A stretch of DNA of 64,000 nucleotides from Terrimonas ferruginea DSM 30193 (GCF_000425585.1 NZ_KE384398.1:214416-278415), one strand, 5' to 3'; positions 45,012 to 54,382 are shown, counted from the first letter of the stretch. Notes: generated by a model from the letters alone, not told the origin. A program made the numbers and translations.

Positions 45012-48000
45012 TCAGTCGGTCTGCACCACCTGGCTATGCATAAGTTTCAGGAAGTCAAACATCTCCTTCATATCGCGGATCGGTTCGGCTATCAAAAGAA
45101 ACAGACGGCCTGTTTGTTTGAGACGGCCTTTATTGGTGCCGGTTTGCAGGAAGGCGATCACTCGCTGGAACAGATCAGATTCAAAATAAGGTGAATCCGG
45201 ACGGTTGATAAAGAAACAACGCAAGACATCATCTTTAAGCGACATTTTTTCAAATCCGAGTTCAACGGCCAGGCGCCTGCATCTTACGGTGGTAAACAGG
45301 TCATCGACCTGCGGAGGTACAGGACCAAAACGGTCGGCCAGCTCCTGCCGCATCATATCCAGTTCTTCATCATTCTCGCAGTTGTCCATGCGTTGATAAA
45401 GCGACAAACGTTCCGTGATACTTTCGACATAACTATCCGGAATGAGAATCTCCTGATCGGTGTCGATGGTACAATCCTGCACGAAATCATCTTGTTTGGA
45501 AATCTCCTCTTTAAAGAGGTCTTTGAATTCCGTGCGTTTCAATTCGCGGATCGCTTCTTCGAGTACTTTCTGGTACATTTCAAAACCGATCTCGGCCATG
45601 AAACCGCTTTGTTCGCCACCAAGCAGGTTGCCTGCGCCACGGATATCGAGGTCGCGCATGGCTATCTGGAAACCGCTGCCGAGTTCGCTGTGCTGCTCGA
45701 GTGTCTGCAAACGTTTACGCGAATCGGGCGGCAACGTGCTCATCGGCGGAGCGAGCAGGTAACAGAACGCTTTTTTATTACTGCGCCCCACCCGCCCACG
45801 CAGCTGGTGAAGATCACTCAGTCCGAAATGATGCGCATTGTTGATGATGATGGTATTGACGTTGGGAATGTCCACACCACTTTCCACGATATTGGTACAA
45901 ACCAATACATCGTATTTTCTTTCGATGAAATCGAGAATTTTTTCTTCGAGTACATGTCCTTCCATCTGGCCGTGTGCATAGCTGACGCTGAGGTCAGGAC
46001 AAAGCCCCTGGATGATGGCCGACATTTCTGCAAGACCACTGATGCGGTTATAAATAAAGAAGACCTGCCCGCCGCGTTCGGTTTCGTAATAGATCGCATC
46101 GCGGATCACATCTTCGTTGTATACGGCCACTTCCGTCTGGATGGGCTGGCGGTTGGGCGGCGGCGTATTGATGATGCTCAGGTCGCGCGCGCCCATTAAG
46201 GAGAACTGTAACGTGCGTGGTATTGGTGTAGCGGTCAACGTCAATGAATCCACGGTGGTACGCAGGGTCTTGATCTTTTCCTTGTGTGCCACACCAAACT
46301 TCTGTTCTTCATCCACGATCAGCAGACCGAGATCTTTGAACTTCACATCTTTTCCCAGGATACCATGTGTGCCTACAAGAATATCGATCTTTCCTTCTTC
46401 GAGACGTTTGAGCGTATCCTTTTTCTCTTTCGCCGTTTTGAACCGGTTGATATAGTCGACCGTAACGGGAAAATCTTTTAACCGGTCTTTGAAAGTTTTA
46501 TAGTGCTGGAAGGCGAGGATTGTTGTCGGCACCAATATGGCGGCCTGTTTGCCGTCCACATTGGTTTTAAACGCCGCACGGACAGCGATCTCTGTTTTAC
46601 CAAAACCCACATCGCCGCACACGAGGCGGTCCATCGGGGAGGGTTGTTCCATATCTTTTTTTACATCGGCGCTTGCCTTGCTTTGGTCTGGCGTGTCCTC
46701 GTAAATGAAAGAAGCTTCGAGTTCTGTCTGCAGGTAATTATCAGGTGAATGCGCAAAGCCTTCCTGCGCTTTGCGCTGTGCATATAACTTGATCAGGTCG
46801 AAGGCAATTTCCTTGACCTTGGTTTTTGTTTTTTCTTTCAGTCTTGCCCACGCATCGCTTCCGAGTTTGTTCACCTTGGGCACACTACCTTCCTTGCCGG
46901 TGTACTTGGCAATTTTGTGCAGCGAGTTGATGTTTACATACAAAATATCGCTGTCTTTATAAATAATACGGACAGCTTCCTGCATGCGGCCATTGGCTTC
47001 GATCTTCTGCAAGCCGCTGTACACACCAACACCATGATCGATATGTGTGACGTAATCGCCGGGTTGTAATTCGCGGAGCGTGCGGAGCGTAAGTGCCTTG
47101 TTTTTATTGTAGGCCTGCTTGACTTTGTATTTGTGATACCGCTGGAAAATCTGGTGATCGGTATAACAAACGAGTTTAACATCTTCATCCACAAATCCTT
47201 CGTGAATGGAAGACACGACCGGATCGAAAACGAGTTCCGACTTAAGGTCATCAAAAATCGTTTGCAGACGTTCCAGCTGACGCGGGTTCTCTGCAAAAAT
47301 GCAAAGGCGGAAACCTTTCTCTTCCCAGCCCTTGAGATCGCGGATGAGCAGATCAAACTGGCGGTTGAAGGCGGGCTGCGCTTTGGTATGAAAAGCAATT
47401 TCGGCGGTAATGGAAGGCGTGGTATTGTGCGCGCCAAACTCTACCAGGTGGCGTGTGCTGACCTGCGTTTCCCATAATGCTGCAGAAATAAAATCGTCTT
47501 CTTTTACATTTTTCTTGCGCAGTTTATCCTCTTCTTCTTCCTGTTCTTTTTTTGAATGGGTAACGGGCTGTTCGTGTTTCAAACGGAGAAAGGCCTGCAG
47601 ATCGTCGCCGGCAGCTTCGAGACGTTCGCGGCAAAGCTGATAATCTTCCACCCACACAACGGTGTTTTCGGGAAGAAACTCCATTAACGAAACCTGTTCG
47701 TCGGATTCGAATTGGGTTTCAACGTTGGGAATGATGCTTACCTGCAGCAGCTTGCGTTCGCTGAGCTGTGTTTCGGGATCGATGATCCGTATCGAGTCTA
47801 CATCATTGCCGAAGAGTTCGATGCGGTAAGGTTTATCATTTCCGTAAGAATAAATATCGAGGATGCCGCCCCGGATAGCAAACTGTCCGGGTTCGTACAC
47901 GAAATCGGTTCGTTGGAAGCCGTAGTCGGTGAGTTTCAGCAAAAGCTGGTTGGTATCGAGTACATCGCCCGACTTGATATGAATGATATTGGCGGAAAGC

Positions 48001-48419
48001 GTAGTGGGCAACACTACTTTCTCGAACAGCGCTTCCGGATGTGTGATAAGAACTTTTTTATTTCCGCCTCCGGCGATACGGGTGAGCGCTTCCGTCCGCA
48101 GCATTACATGCGAAGAGTTGAGTAACTCATAGTTCTTGCGGTTTTTAAACGAGGAAGGGAAATAAAAAATGTCGAGTCCACCGGTCAGGCTTTCCAGGCT
48201 GTTGAAAAAATAAGCCGCGTCTTCCGCATCATTCAGGATGATCAGGTGATTGAGCTGAGCGCAGGCCGGGTGGCCAAACACGGAAGCAGCAATAAAAGCT
48301 GGGGCACTGCCATGGAGCTGGGAAAGATGGAGTATCTGGGGTTGGGCATAGGTCAGCTTGTCCGCTACTTGAAAAAGGGCGGGTGAATGCTGGTACAACT
48401 GCAACAATTCAAAACTCAT
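45012..48419 (-). CDS. mfd: Transcription-repair coupling factor Mfd
   Basis: 1135 residues. The order is a UvrB-like N-terminal half, the CarD-like RNA polymerase interaction domain (LQPGDYVTHIDHGVGVYSGL), the RecG-type translocase (VCGDVGFGKTEIAVRAAFKT; LLIVDEEQKFG; TATPIPRTL; LRGRVGRSNKKAFCYLL) and the TRCF C-terminal domain. It removes RNA polymerase stalled at lesions and recruits UvrA/UvrB. The length is normal. The -7 box 11 nt before the ATG supports this start. The nearby repeats do not enter the gene. Confidence 0.97.
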   Translation of the reverse strand: MSFELLQLYQHSPALFQVADKLTYAQPQILHLSQLHGSAPAFIAASVFGHPACAQLNHLIILNDAEDAAYFFNSLESLTGGLDIFYFPSSFKNRKNYELLNSSHVMLRTEALTRIAGGGNKKVLITHPEALFEKVVLPTTLSANIIHIKSGDVLDTNQLLLKLTDYGFQRTDFVYEPGQFAIRGGILDIYSYGNDKPYRIELFGNDVDSIRIIDPETQLSERKLLQVSIIPNVETQFESDEQVSLMEFLPENTVVWVEDYQLCRERLEAAGDDLQAFLRLKHEQPVTHSKKEQEEEEDKLRKKNVKEDDFISAALWETQVSTRHLVEFGAHNTTPSITAEIAFHTKAQPAFNRQFDLLIRDLKGWEEKGFRLCIFAENPRQLERLQTIFDDLKSELVFDPVVSSIHEGFVDEDVKLVCYTDHQIFQRYHKYKVKQAYNKNKALTLRTLRELQPGDYVTHIDHGVGVYSGLQKIEANGRMQEAVRIIYKDSDILYVNINSLHKIAKYTGKEGSVPKVNKLGSDAWARLKEKTKTKVKEIAFDLIKLYAQRKAQEGFAHSPDNYLQTELEASFIYEDTPDQSKASADVKKDMEQPSPMDRLVCGDVGFGKTEIAVRAAFKTNVDGKQAAILVPTTILAFQHYKTFKDRLKDFPVTVDYINRFKTAKEKKDTLKRLEEGKIDILVGTHGILGKDVKFKDLGLLIVDEEQKFGVAHKEKIKTLRTTVDSLTLTATPIPRTLQFSLMGARDLSIINTPPPNRQPIQTEVAVYNEDVIRDAIYYETERGGQVFFIYNRISGLAEMSAIIQGLCPDLSVSYAHGQMEGHVLEEKILDFIERKYDVLVCTNIVESGVDIPNVNTIIINNAHHFGLSDLHQLRGRVGRSNKKAFCYLLAPPMSTLPPDSRKRLQTLEQHSELGSGFQIAMRDLDIRGAGNLLGGEQSGFMAEIGFEMYQKVLEEAIRELKRTEFKDLFKEEISKQDDFVQDCTIDTDQEILIPDSYVESITERLSLYQRMDNCENDEELDMMRQELADRFGPVPPQVDDLFTTVRCRRLAVELGFEKMSLKDDVLRCFFINRPDSPYFESDLFQRVIAFLQTGTNKGRLKQTGRLFLLIAEPIRDMKEMFDFLKLMHSQVVQTD

Positions 48420-48430
48420 AGATGCTGGGG

Positions 48431-48438
48431 CAAAGTTA
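48431..48438 (-). promoter_or_regulatory. -7 box of mfd
   Basis: TAACTTTG on the minus strand matches TAnnTTTG and ends 11 nt before the ATG at 48419. Minus-strand TTTTGAC heptamers directly upstream (48446-48479) supply TTG triplets, one 16 bp from the box. Confidence 0.55.
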
Positions 48439-48890
48439 AGGCAAATTCAAAAGTCAAAAGTCAAAAGTCAAAAGTCAAAAAGCGCGTCGGGCGGGCTTGC
48501 AACTTAGCGCCTTTGCTCCTTATGCCTCTTTGCGTGACATGCAGATCGCATAACAGCACTCATTTTTGAATTTTGAATTATATGCCCTGGTAAAAGAATT
48601 GCCCCGGCGAAAGCCGTGAGCAAAGTCAAAATTCAAAAAGAAACATCGCGGGTTTGCAACTTAGCGCCTTTGCTCCTTATGCCCCTTTGCGTGACAAGAA
48701 TATCGCATAGCAGCAATTTTCTGATTTTTGAATCGATTCATCCGGGTGCAAAAAAGAATTGCCCCGGCGAAAGCCAGGGCAATGGATATTCCGAACCGTC
48801 CAAGTGAGAAATATTTTTTAATTCAAAAGTCAAAAAAAGATCCAGCGTTCAGCCAGTGGTCTTTTTGAATTTTGACTTTTGAATTTTGAA
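48439..48890. repeat. Intergenic repeats upstream of mfd, two copies of a 65-bp element
   Basis: Positions 48499-48539 and 48656-48696 are 41-bp direct repeats with one mismatch, containing TTAGCGCCTTTGCTCCTTAT. Similarity continues through a TCGCATA(A/G)CAGC segment to about 48564 and 48715. An AAAGAATTGCCCCGGCGAAAGCC block follows each (about 48594 and 48754). TTTTGAC/TTTTGAAT words flank both ends (48446-48480, 48820-48890). No gene is seen. Confidence 0.8.
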
Positions 48891-49226
48891 TTATTGTAAA
48901 ACGATCTCGCCGACATCCAGCGGCTGATCTTTTACTTCAAGATTTTCCAATGTCACATCTTTAAAAGGTTCTTTAGCGTCGATAAATAGCCGGTAGGTGC
49001 CGGGCTTTACCTGCAACGAAAACGAACCAACACTGCTGATCAGTCCGCGAACAGTATCGGTAGTGCTGGCGGCCCATACGGAAATACCACCGTCAGGAGG
49101 TGAAACCTTACCTGTGATACCGCCTTGAATAATACTATTTTGTGCGTTGCCCTGACCGGAACGGAAGGCAAACATCAGACTGACCATTCCAATAAAGGCG
49201 GCCAGCACCAGGAGTCTTTTTTCCAT
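48891..49226 (-). CDS. Small exported protein with carboxypeptidase-regulatory-like domain
   Basis: 111 residues. The N-terminus MEKRLLVLAAFIGMVSLMFA is a signal or anchor. The rest (IIQGGITGKVSPPDGGISVW, SSVGSFSLQVKPGTYRLFID, LENLEVKDQPLDVGEIVLQ) is one beta-sandwich of the CarboxypepD-regulatory/Cna-B kind, usually a binding or spacer module. It is a stand-alone module, which suggests an adaptor role in the periplasm or cell surface. It stands alone between repeats and the ferredoxin reductase-like gene, which runs the other way. No partner is visible. Confidence 0.72.
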   Translation of the reverse strand: MEKRLLVLAAFIGMVSLMFAFRSGQGNAQNSIIQGGITGKVSPPDGGISVWAASTTDTVRGLISSVGSFSLQVKPGTYRLFIDAKEPFKDVTLENLEVKDQPLDVGEIVLQ

Positions 49227-49450
49227 TGCTCAAGAACTTAAAGATGATAAAGAACGATCTCCGGTGGTAAGAGGTAGCTGCCAGAACATTTTCAACTACT
49301 ATGCCAATGGCTTTTTTCTGTGGATAACTCAATACATAATCACTCATTTAGGGGTTAACTCAGTCTGCCGCCGGGAAATCTACGATGCAGGTTTTTGCTA
49401 CCCTCAAACAACCACTGAGCTTTTCGTACATTGTAGGAAATAAGCTTGCT

Positions 49451-50167
49451 ATGGCTGCACAACCCTGGCGTACCGGTAAAGTGGTGCGTATCGAAAAGGA
49501 AACATATAATACCAACCGCTACTGGATCGAAATTCCTGAATTGGAACACTTCGAGTTCATTCCGGGACAGTTTGTAACCCTCGATCTGCCGATTCATGAA
49601 AAACCCAATAAACGATGGCGCAGTTATTCCATCGCGAGTTGGCCCGACGGAACGAATGTTTTTGAACTGGTGATCGTGCTGGTCGATGGAGGATTGGGCT
49701 CTACCTATATATTCAATGAAATAAAAGTGGGATCGGAACTTCAGATCCGCGGGCCGCAGGGTGTATTTACGCTGAGCGAAGAAAATCTGCAGAAAGAACT
49801 ATTCCTGGTGTGTACCGGTACCGGCATCGCACCGTTCCGCAGTATGGTTCATCATCTGCACAGAGAGAATATTCCGCACAAAGGCATTTATATTATATAT
49901 GGCTGCCGTACGCAGCAGGATTTATTATATTATGATGAGTTGCGCTCCCTGGAATTGGAGAACTTCCATTATATCCCTACGCTTTCCCGTGAAGAGTGGG
50001 AAGGCAAACGCGGTTATGTCCATGCCATCTATGAAGAACATTGCTGCGGCCGGCAGGACGCGACTTTTTTCTTATGTGGCTGGAAAAATATGATCGACGA
50101 GGCGAAGGAACGTATTCAGAAAATGGGATACGACCGGAAGGCAATACACCTGGAGCTATATGGGTAA
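49451..50167 (+). CDS. Ferredoxin-NADP(+) reductase-type oxidoreductase
   Basis: 238 residues from the ATG at 49451 (MAAQPWRTGKVVRIEKETYN); another ATG at 49385 would add 22 residues that are not typical of the family. The FAD site is RWRSYSIAS, the nucleotide-binding start is CTGTGIAPFRSM, and GCRTQQDLLYYDEL, FFLCGW and the C-terminal HLELYG complete the FNR fold. It would pass electrons between NAD(P)H and a ferredoxin or flavodoxin. The N-terminal FAD barrel and C-terminal pyridine-nucleotide domain are complete. The natural electron partner is not encoded nearby. It stands alone. Confidence 0.85.
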   Translation: MAAQPWRTGKVVRIEKETYNTNRYWIEIPELEHFEFIPGQFVTLDLPIHEKPNKRWRSYSIASWPDGTNVFELVIVLVDGGLGSTYIFNEIKVGSELQIRGPQGVFTLSEENLQKELFLVCTGTGIAPFRSMVHHLHRENIPHKGIYIIYGCRTQQDLLYYDELRSLELENFHYIPTLSREEWEGKRGYVHAIYEEHCCGRQDATFFLCGWKNMIDEAKERIQKMGYDRKAIHLELYG

Positions 50168-50184
50168 TTCAAAATTCAAGGAAG

Positions 50185-50242
50185 CGTTCCGCTATGCGAT
50201 GCCTTTTTCACGCAAAGAGGCATAAGGAGCAAAGGCGCTAAG
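50185..50242. repeat. Inverted third copy of the 65-bp dispersed element
   Basis: The reverse complement of 50208-50242 matches the core of the elements at 48499 and 48656, and the adjacent CGCTATGCGATG (50190-50201) matches their TCGCATAGCAG part. It follows the reductase gene by 17 nt. Confidence 0.75.
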
Positions 50243-50274
50243 TAGTAAGTTTACCTGGTCGAAAGATTCAACCG

Positions 50275-50302
50275 CCCTGGTTCGTGTATACACGAACCAG
50301 GG
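50275..50302. repeat. Palindromic element, copy 1 (28 bp)
   Basis: Perfect palindrome with core GGTTCGTGTATACACGAACC and outer arms CCCT/AGGG. It lies in the gap between the converging reductase and DUF1569 genes and could end transcription from either side. Confidence 0.9.
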
Positions 50303-50348
50303 AATTATGATTCACGTCTATATATTCACTCATTGATTTATTCCCCGG

Positions 50349-50804
50349 TCAAGCGCTGAACTGGCGCAAATGGTGATCGAGGTGTTTCCACATTGACTTA
50401 CCCCATTGATCGGAGGTCATTTTTCCGAAGAACGGATGCGGATAACGGCCGGCCTTGCCCGGACCCAATTCATAAAAGTGCTGAATCTGCTGAAGGAGCA
50501 ATGCTTTCTCTTTATCAAATTCCCGCTGATCGGCGATTTTGAGATAGGGAGCTGTTGGTAAACCTTGTTTCCAGGGTTTTTCGCTGTACAAAAAAGGCCG
50601 CATCAGCGGGCCGAGGATACGTCCGAGAAACATACGAGGTATTGGCTTCCCGCTGTTCGGTATGTCAAATATCCTGGTGCAATGCGCGAGCATCTGCGAC
50701 ACATCCATTTTACCCCAAACACGATTCACCGAAGGCGTTAATTGTTCGATACGTTGGACGATATCGCGGTAAGCAGCTTCGTCGAAAAGATTTTTTATTT
50801 CCAT
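50349..50804 (-). CDS. DUF1569/DinB-like protein
   Basis: 151 residues from the ATG at 50804 (MEIKNLFDEAAYRDIVQRIE); an upstream in-frame ATG at 50864 lies inside a palindromic repeat region and is rejected. The four-helix-bundle pattern with His residues spaced as in DinB/YfiT proteins (SQMLAHCTRIFDI near residue 38, and WKHLDHHLRQF at the end) suggests a divalent-metal site. Such proteins include thiol transferases, but the reaction of the DUF1569 group is unknown. It is expressed alone between two palindromic elements. Confidence 0.78.
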   Translation of the reverse strand: MEIKNLFDEAAYRDIVQRIEQLTPSVNRVWGKMDVSQMLAHCTRIFDIPNSGKPIPRMFLGRILGPLMRPFLYSEKPWKQGLPTAPYLKIADQREFDKEKALLLQQIQHFYELGPGKAGRYPHPFFGKMTSDQWGKSMWKHLDHHLRQFSA

Positions 50805-50831
50805 ATTGTCAATCGTGAATAAATAGTACGC

Positions 50832-50873
50832 ACTAATCCCTTGGTTCGTGTATACACGAACCAAGGGATTAGT
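50832..50873. repeat. Palindromic element, copy 2 (42-bp perfect palindrome)
   Basis: The same 20-bp core as copy 1 (GGTTCGTGTATACACGAACC), but with arms ACTAATCCCTT/AAGGGATTAGT that pair without a single mismatch. It lies 80 nt past the glyS stop and 28 nt before the DUF1569 start. Confidence 0.95.
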
Positions 50874-50953
50874 TAATAACGTTCAGCGGCTGTTCCCCAA
50901 AACCTACACCCCTATGCCCATGCCTTATACCTTACGCCTTCCACCTTATACCT

Positions 50954-52399
50954 TCACTCTATCGCCGCCAACACCATCTCCTTCAGCTTGCTGACCGGCA
51001 CACGCTCCTGCTCCATCGAGTCGCGGTGACGGATGGTAACCGTATTGTCTTCTTTCGTTTGGTAATCGACCGTTACGCAGAAAGGTGTTCCTATTGCATC
51101 CATACGGCGGTAGCGCTTTCCTATCGCATCTTTTTCCTCAAAAAAACAACGGAAGGAAGACCGACAATCTTTGATAATTTCCCGTGCGATATCTGGCAAG
51201 CCGTCCTTCTTAACCAATGGCAACACGGCCATCTTGATCGGCGCCAGTTTCGCAGGCAATTTCATTACCACTCGGCTGTCTGGTTTTTCCGGTGTGCTCA
51301 GGTCCTGCTCCTCGTACGAATTGCTTACCACGGCCAGGAACATCCGGTCGAGACCGATAGATGTTTCGATCACATAAGGAATATAATTCTGGTTGATCTC
51401 GGTATCGAAATATTGTTGTTTTTTCTTACTGAATTCCTGGTGACGGCTCAGGTCGAAATCCGTGCGGCTGTGAATACCTTCCAGCTCTTTGAAACCAATC
51501 GGGAAGTTGAATTCAATGTCACAGGCAGCATCGGCATAGTGTGCCAGTTTGATATGATCATGGAAACGATAGTTCTCTGCAGGCAAACCGAGACTCAGGT
51601 GCCATTGCAGGCGCTGCTCTTTCCAGTATTCATACCATTCTTTCTGCGTGCCGGGACGCACGAAGAATTGCATTTCCATCTGCTCGAATTCGCGCATGCG
51701 GAAGATGAACTGACGCGCCACGATTTCGTTGCGGAAAGCCTTACCGATCTGGGCAATACCAAAAGGTATTTTCATGCGGCCGGTTTTCTGCACATTGAGG
51801 AAGTTTACAAAAATGCCTTGCGCCGTTTCGGGACGCAGGTATACTTTATTATCATCGCCTTCTTCACTGACGGCACCGAATTCGGTCGCAAACATCAGGT
51901 TGAACTGGCGGATATCGGTCCAGTTGGAAGTGCCGCTGATCGGGCATTTGACACCGCGGTCGAGGATGAGTTTTTTTAATCCTTCAAAATCATCCTTGGC
52001 CAGCAGCCTGTCCATTTCGTTGAGCATGCCTTTGGCCTCATCATCACGACCATCTTTTTCCATCAGCTCGGCATGTGCTTCGATCAGGTGGTCTACGCGA
52101 TAACGTTTTTTACTGTCTTTGTTATCGATCATGGGATCGTTGAAATTGTCCACGTGACCGCTGGCTTTCCAGGTGGTGGGATGCATAAAAATAGCCGCGT
52201 CGATGCCCACGATATTATCGTGCAATTGCGTCATGCTCTTCCACCAGTAATCTTTGATGTTCTTTTTGAGTTCGGCCCCCATCTGACCATAGTCATATAC
52301 AGCCTGCAGACCATCATAGATCTCGCTGCTGGGAAAAATAAAACCGTACTCTTTACAATGAGAGATAATTGCCTGGAACTTATTCGTATCGTTTGCCAT
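50954..52399 (-). CDS. glyS: Glycyl-tRNA synthetase (class II, dimeric type)
   Basis: 481 residues from the ATG at 52399 (MANDTNKFQAIISHCKEYGF). An ATG 9 nt earlier would overlap the -7 box at 52406-52413, so it is rejected. The class II core is present: ETAQGIFVNFLNVQKTGRMK, FGIAQIGKAFRNEI with RQFIFRMREFEQMEMQFF (motif 2), and IGLDRMFLAVV (motif 3). An anticodon-binding domain ends the protein (LAPIKMAVLPLVKKD to EMVLAAIE). It charges tRNA-Gly with glycine. This single-chain type is the usual one in Bacteroidota rather than the alpha2beta2 GlyQ/GlyS form. Confidence 0.96.
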   Translation of the reverse strand: MANDTNKFQAIISHCKEYGFIFPSSEIYDGLQAVYDYGQMGAELKKNIKDYWWKSMTQLHDNIVGIDAAIFMHPTTWKASGHVDNFNDPMIDNKDSKKRYRVDHLIEAHAELMEKDGRDDEAKGMLNEMDRLLAKDDFEGLKKLILDRGVKCPISGTSNWTDIRQFNLMFATEFGAVSEEGDDNKVYLRPETAQGIFVNFLNVQKTGRMKIPFGIAQIGKAFRNEIVARQFIFRMREFEQMEMQFFVRPGTQKEWYEYWKEQRLQWHLSLGLPAENYRFHDHIKLAHYADAACDIEFNFPIGFKELEGIHSRTDFDLSRHQEFSKKKQQYFDTEINQNYIPYVIETSIGLDRMFLAVVSNSYEEQDLSTPEKPDSRVVMKLPAKLAPIKMAVLPLVKKDGLPDIAREIIKDCRSSFRCFFEEKDAIGKRYRRMDAIGTPFCVTVDYQTKEDNTVTIRHRDSMEQERVPVSKLKEMVLAAIE

Positions 52400-52405
52400 A
52401 GGCCG

Positions 52406-52413
52406 CAAAGATA
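52406..52413 (-). promoter_or_regulatory. -7 box of glyS
   Basis: TATCTTTG on the minus strand matches TAnnTTTG and ends 6 nt before the ATG at 52399. It decides the start and predicts a leaderless or nearly leaderless mRNA. Confidence 0.6.
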
Positions 52414-52443
52414 AGCGAACAGAGCCTTTGCCGTATGCTTCCG

Positions 52444-52917
52444 CTAGTAGGTAAGAGGAAAAATGTGTTCGCTGCGGCGTTTCACATCGCCTTTTTGCGT
52501 GCGGAGTTCGTAGGCCATGGGAGTACAGCAGCTAACGTTGCAGAAACGCGGATAGAGGGTATAGATACGCTGTCCCTGGATTTCGAGAAAAAGCGTGTCC
52601 TTCACCTGATTCTTACCAGTCTCTACAGACAAATGCGCCGCTCCGAATGACCGGTTATAGGCTGTTACCGCCAATTCGATTCCGGCATTGTTGCTCACCG
52701 TAATATCCGAGGGTTGTAGAAGGGGATTAGTTGCAAATACGAGGTCTTCGCCCGTTTCTTCATCCAGCAATACAAACTTAAACAGATTGGTGGCGGGCTG
52801 GCAGTTCACGTCCGCGCACGTAGACATGTCAACGCAGGGAGAAGAGGAAGCATCGCCGCCTCTCCGGCATGCCATCAGCGTGAGCAGACAGATAGTAAGG
52901 ATCGTTTTCGTAGTCAT
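52444..52917 (-). CDS. Putative lipoprotein, 157 aa
   Basis: Starting at the ATG at 52917 gives MTTKTILTICLLTLMACRRG, a lipoprotein signal with lipobox LMAC (Cys17); the ATG at 52944 would hide it. The mature part has several Cys (SPCVDMSTCADVNCQPATN; RFCNVSCC), perhaps disulfide-bonded, and a beta-rich body (FKFVLLDEETGEDLVFATNP). No family is recognised. It follows the YihY/BrkB gene by 23 bp on the same strand and may share its transcript. It should be anchored in the membrane facing the periplasm or surface. Confidence 0.7.
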   Translation of the reverse strand: MTTKTILTICLLTLMACRRGGDASSSPCVDMSTCADVNCQPATNLFKFVLLDEETGEDLVFATNPLLQPSDITVSNNAGIELAVTAYNRSFGAAHLSVETGKNQVKDTLFLEIQGQRIYTLYPRFCNVSCCTPMAYELRTQKGDVKRRSEHIFPLTY

Positions 52918-52940
52918 GCAATTTCTGACAACTGTTCGTG

Positions 52941-53927
52941 TCATTCCGTTGCAGATTCACCAGGTTTTTGCACCGGCTCGGCGGCATTTTGTGCGGCTAC
53001 GGATGGTTGTGCCTGGATCGATTTTTCACTCTCCACTTCCACCTGTTCGATCCATACCGCATAATTATTCGGATAAATATGCGACCCCTGGCTTATGGCG
53101 TAAGCGCGGGTAAAAGCCGCACCGAAATAAAGAATGATCGCCGAATAATATACCCACAACAGGATCACGATCACGGAGCCTGCAGCGCCGTAGGCTGAAG
53201 ACATTTTACTTTGACCCAGGTAAAGACCGATCAGGAACTTTCCTATCATGAACAAAGCGGCAGTAGTAAACGCCCCCGCGCGTACGTGCCGCCAGCGAAT
53301 GCGGGCGTCCGGCAATACTTTAAAAATAAGACCAAAAAGAAAAGCGGTGATCGCAAACGTCAACAGCACATTCACGATATAAGCCAGTATCACCTGCGTT
53401 TCGGGAAATAACTGCGTCAGTCGCCCGATGAGCACGTCCATCATACCGTTTAATATCAATGATACCAGCAATAAAAATCCCAACGATACGACTACAGAGA
53501 AGGACAATAAACGGTTAATAATAAGTTTAAGCCATCCCCTGCCTTTTCGCGGTTTGGCTTTGAGATGCCAGATCAGGTTGATGGAATCCTGTATTTCTCC
53601 AAACACGCTCGTGGCACCAATGATGAGCGTGACCAGACCTACCACCGTGGCAAAACCGCTTTCGTTGCTCAGGGAAGCGTTGCGGATAATCTCCTGTACC
53701 TGCAGCGCCGCGTCTTGTCCCACAAACCCGGCTATCTGTCCGTATATACTTCCCTCAACCGCTTCTTTTCCATAGAACAGATCACTCACCCATATGATGA
53801 TAATGATAAGACCTGGTAAGGAAAAAATAGTATAATAGGCCAGTGCCGCACTCAGTTTGATGGCGCGGTCGTTGGAGAAATCGGTAATAGACTGTTTGAG
53901 GAGTTTCCAGGTATTTTTAAGTGGCAT
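52941..53927 (-). CDS. YihY/virulence factor BrkB family membrane protein
   Basis: 328 residues. Six membrane spans are predicted, and the family start is clear: SNDRAIKLSAALAYYTIFSL then PGLIIIIIWVSDLFYG. The GAAGSVIVILLWVYYSAIIL and YFGAAFTRAYA segments near residue 270 are also typical of UPF0761/BrkB. The last 50 residues are acidic and Gln/Ala-rich, probably disordered. The family once was named RNase BN in error; its true activity is not established. It heads a likely two-gene unit with the lipoprotein. Confidence 0.9.
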   Translation of the reverse strand: MPLKNTWKLLKQSITDFSNDRAIKLSAALAYYTIFSLPGLIIIIIWVSDLFYGKEAVEGSIYGQIAGFVGQDAALQVQEIIRNASLSNESGFATVVGLVTLIIGATSVFGEIQDSINLIWHLKAKPRKGRGWLKLIINRLLSFSVVVSLGFLLLVSLILNGMMDVLIGRLTQLFPETQVILAYIVNVLLTFAITAFLFGLIFKVLPDARIRWRHVRAGAFTTAALFMIGKFLIGLYLGQSKMSSAYGAAGSVIVILLWVYYSAIILYFGAAFTRAYAISQGSHIYPNNYAVWIEQVEVESEKSIQAQPSVAAQNAAEPVQKPGESATE

Positions 53928-53963
53928 ATTTCATTATTAATCATACATAATGCCAAACTGAAC

Positions 53964-54290
53964 TCACTGTAATTTAGGATTGTTGCGATGCCTTTCGCTG
54001 TCGCGTTGCGTTTTTTTATCCAAATTTTTCTGCAACGCGGTCGTGAGATCTACACCTGTTTGGTTGGCCAGGCAAAGTAATACCCACAATACATCGGCCA
54101 TCTCATCACCGAGCTCGCGGCCGTTGTCGGATTCTTTGAAAGACTGGTCGCCGTACTGCCGTGCCATCAGGCGGGCGAGTTCTCCCACCTCTTCAGTAAG
54201 TATGGCAAGGTTGGTCAACTCACTGAAATATTTAACACCTACCGTTTTTATCCATTGGTCAACCGTATCCTGTGCTTCGCGAATAGTCAT
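53964..54290 (-). CDS. MazG-like nucleotide pyrophosphohydrolase
   Basis: 108 residues from the ATG at 54290 (MTIREAQDTVDQWIKTVGVK); an upstream in-frame ATG at 54344 adds an unusual stretch. The metal-binding helices show EEVGELARLMAR (ExxE) and ELGDEMADVLWVLLCLANQT (ExxD pattern), as in all-alpha NTP pyrophosphatases. It would convert (d)NTP or a modified nucleotide to the monophosphate, perhaps as a house-cleaning enzyme. The gene is alone and divergent from a small exported protein. Confidence 0.88.
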   Translation of the reverse strand: MTIREAQDTVDQWIKTVGVKYFSELTNLAILTEEVGELARLMARQYGDQSFKESDNGRELGDEMADVLWVLLCLANQTGVDLTTALQKNLDKKTQRDSERHRNNPKLQ

Positions 54291-54382
54291 AACAAAGTAT
54301 TTAGAACTTCCTTGCAATATAGCATGATTCTTGGCGTTATCCACAGACTTTCCACATTTCTGACACTACTAACCCTGATTCA

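Noticed and set aside
49385-49450. Earlier ATG for the reductase gene
   Set aside because: The 22 extra residues are not typical of the FNR fold; MAAQPWRTG is the better start, though the longer form cannot be excluded.
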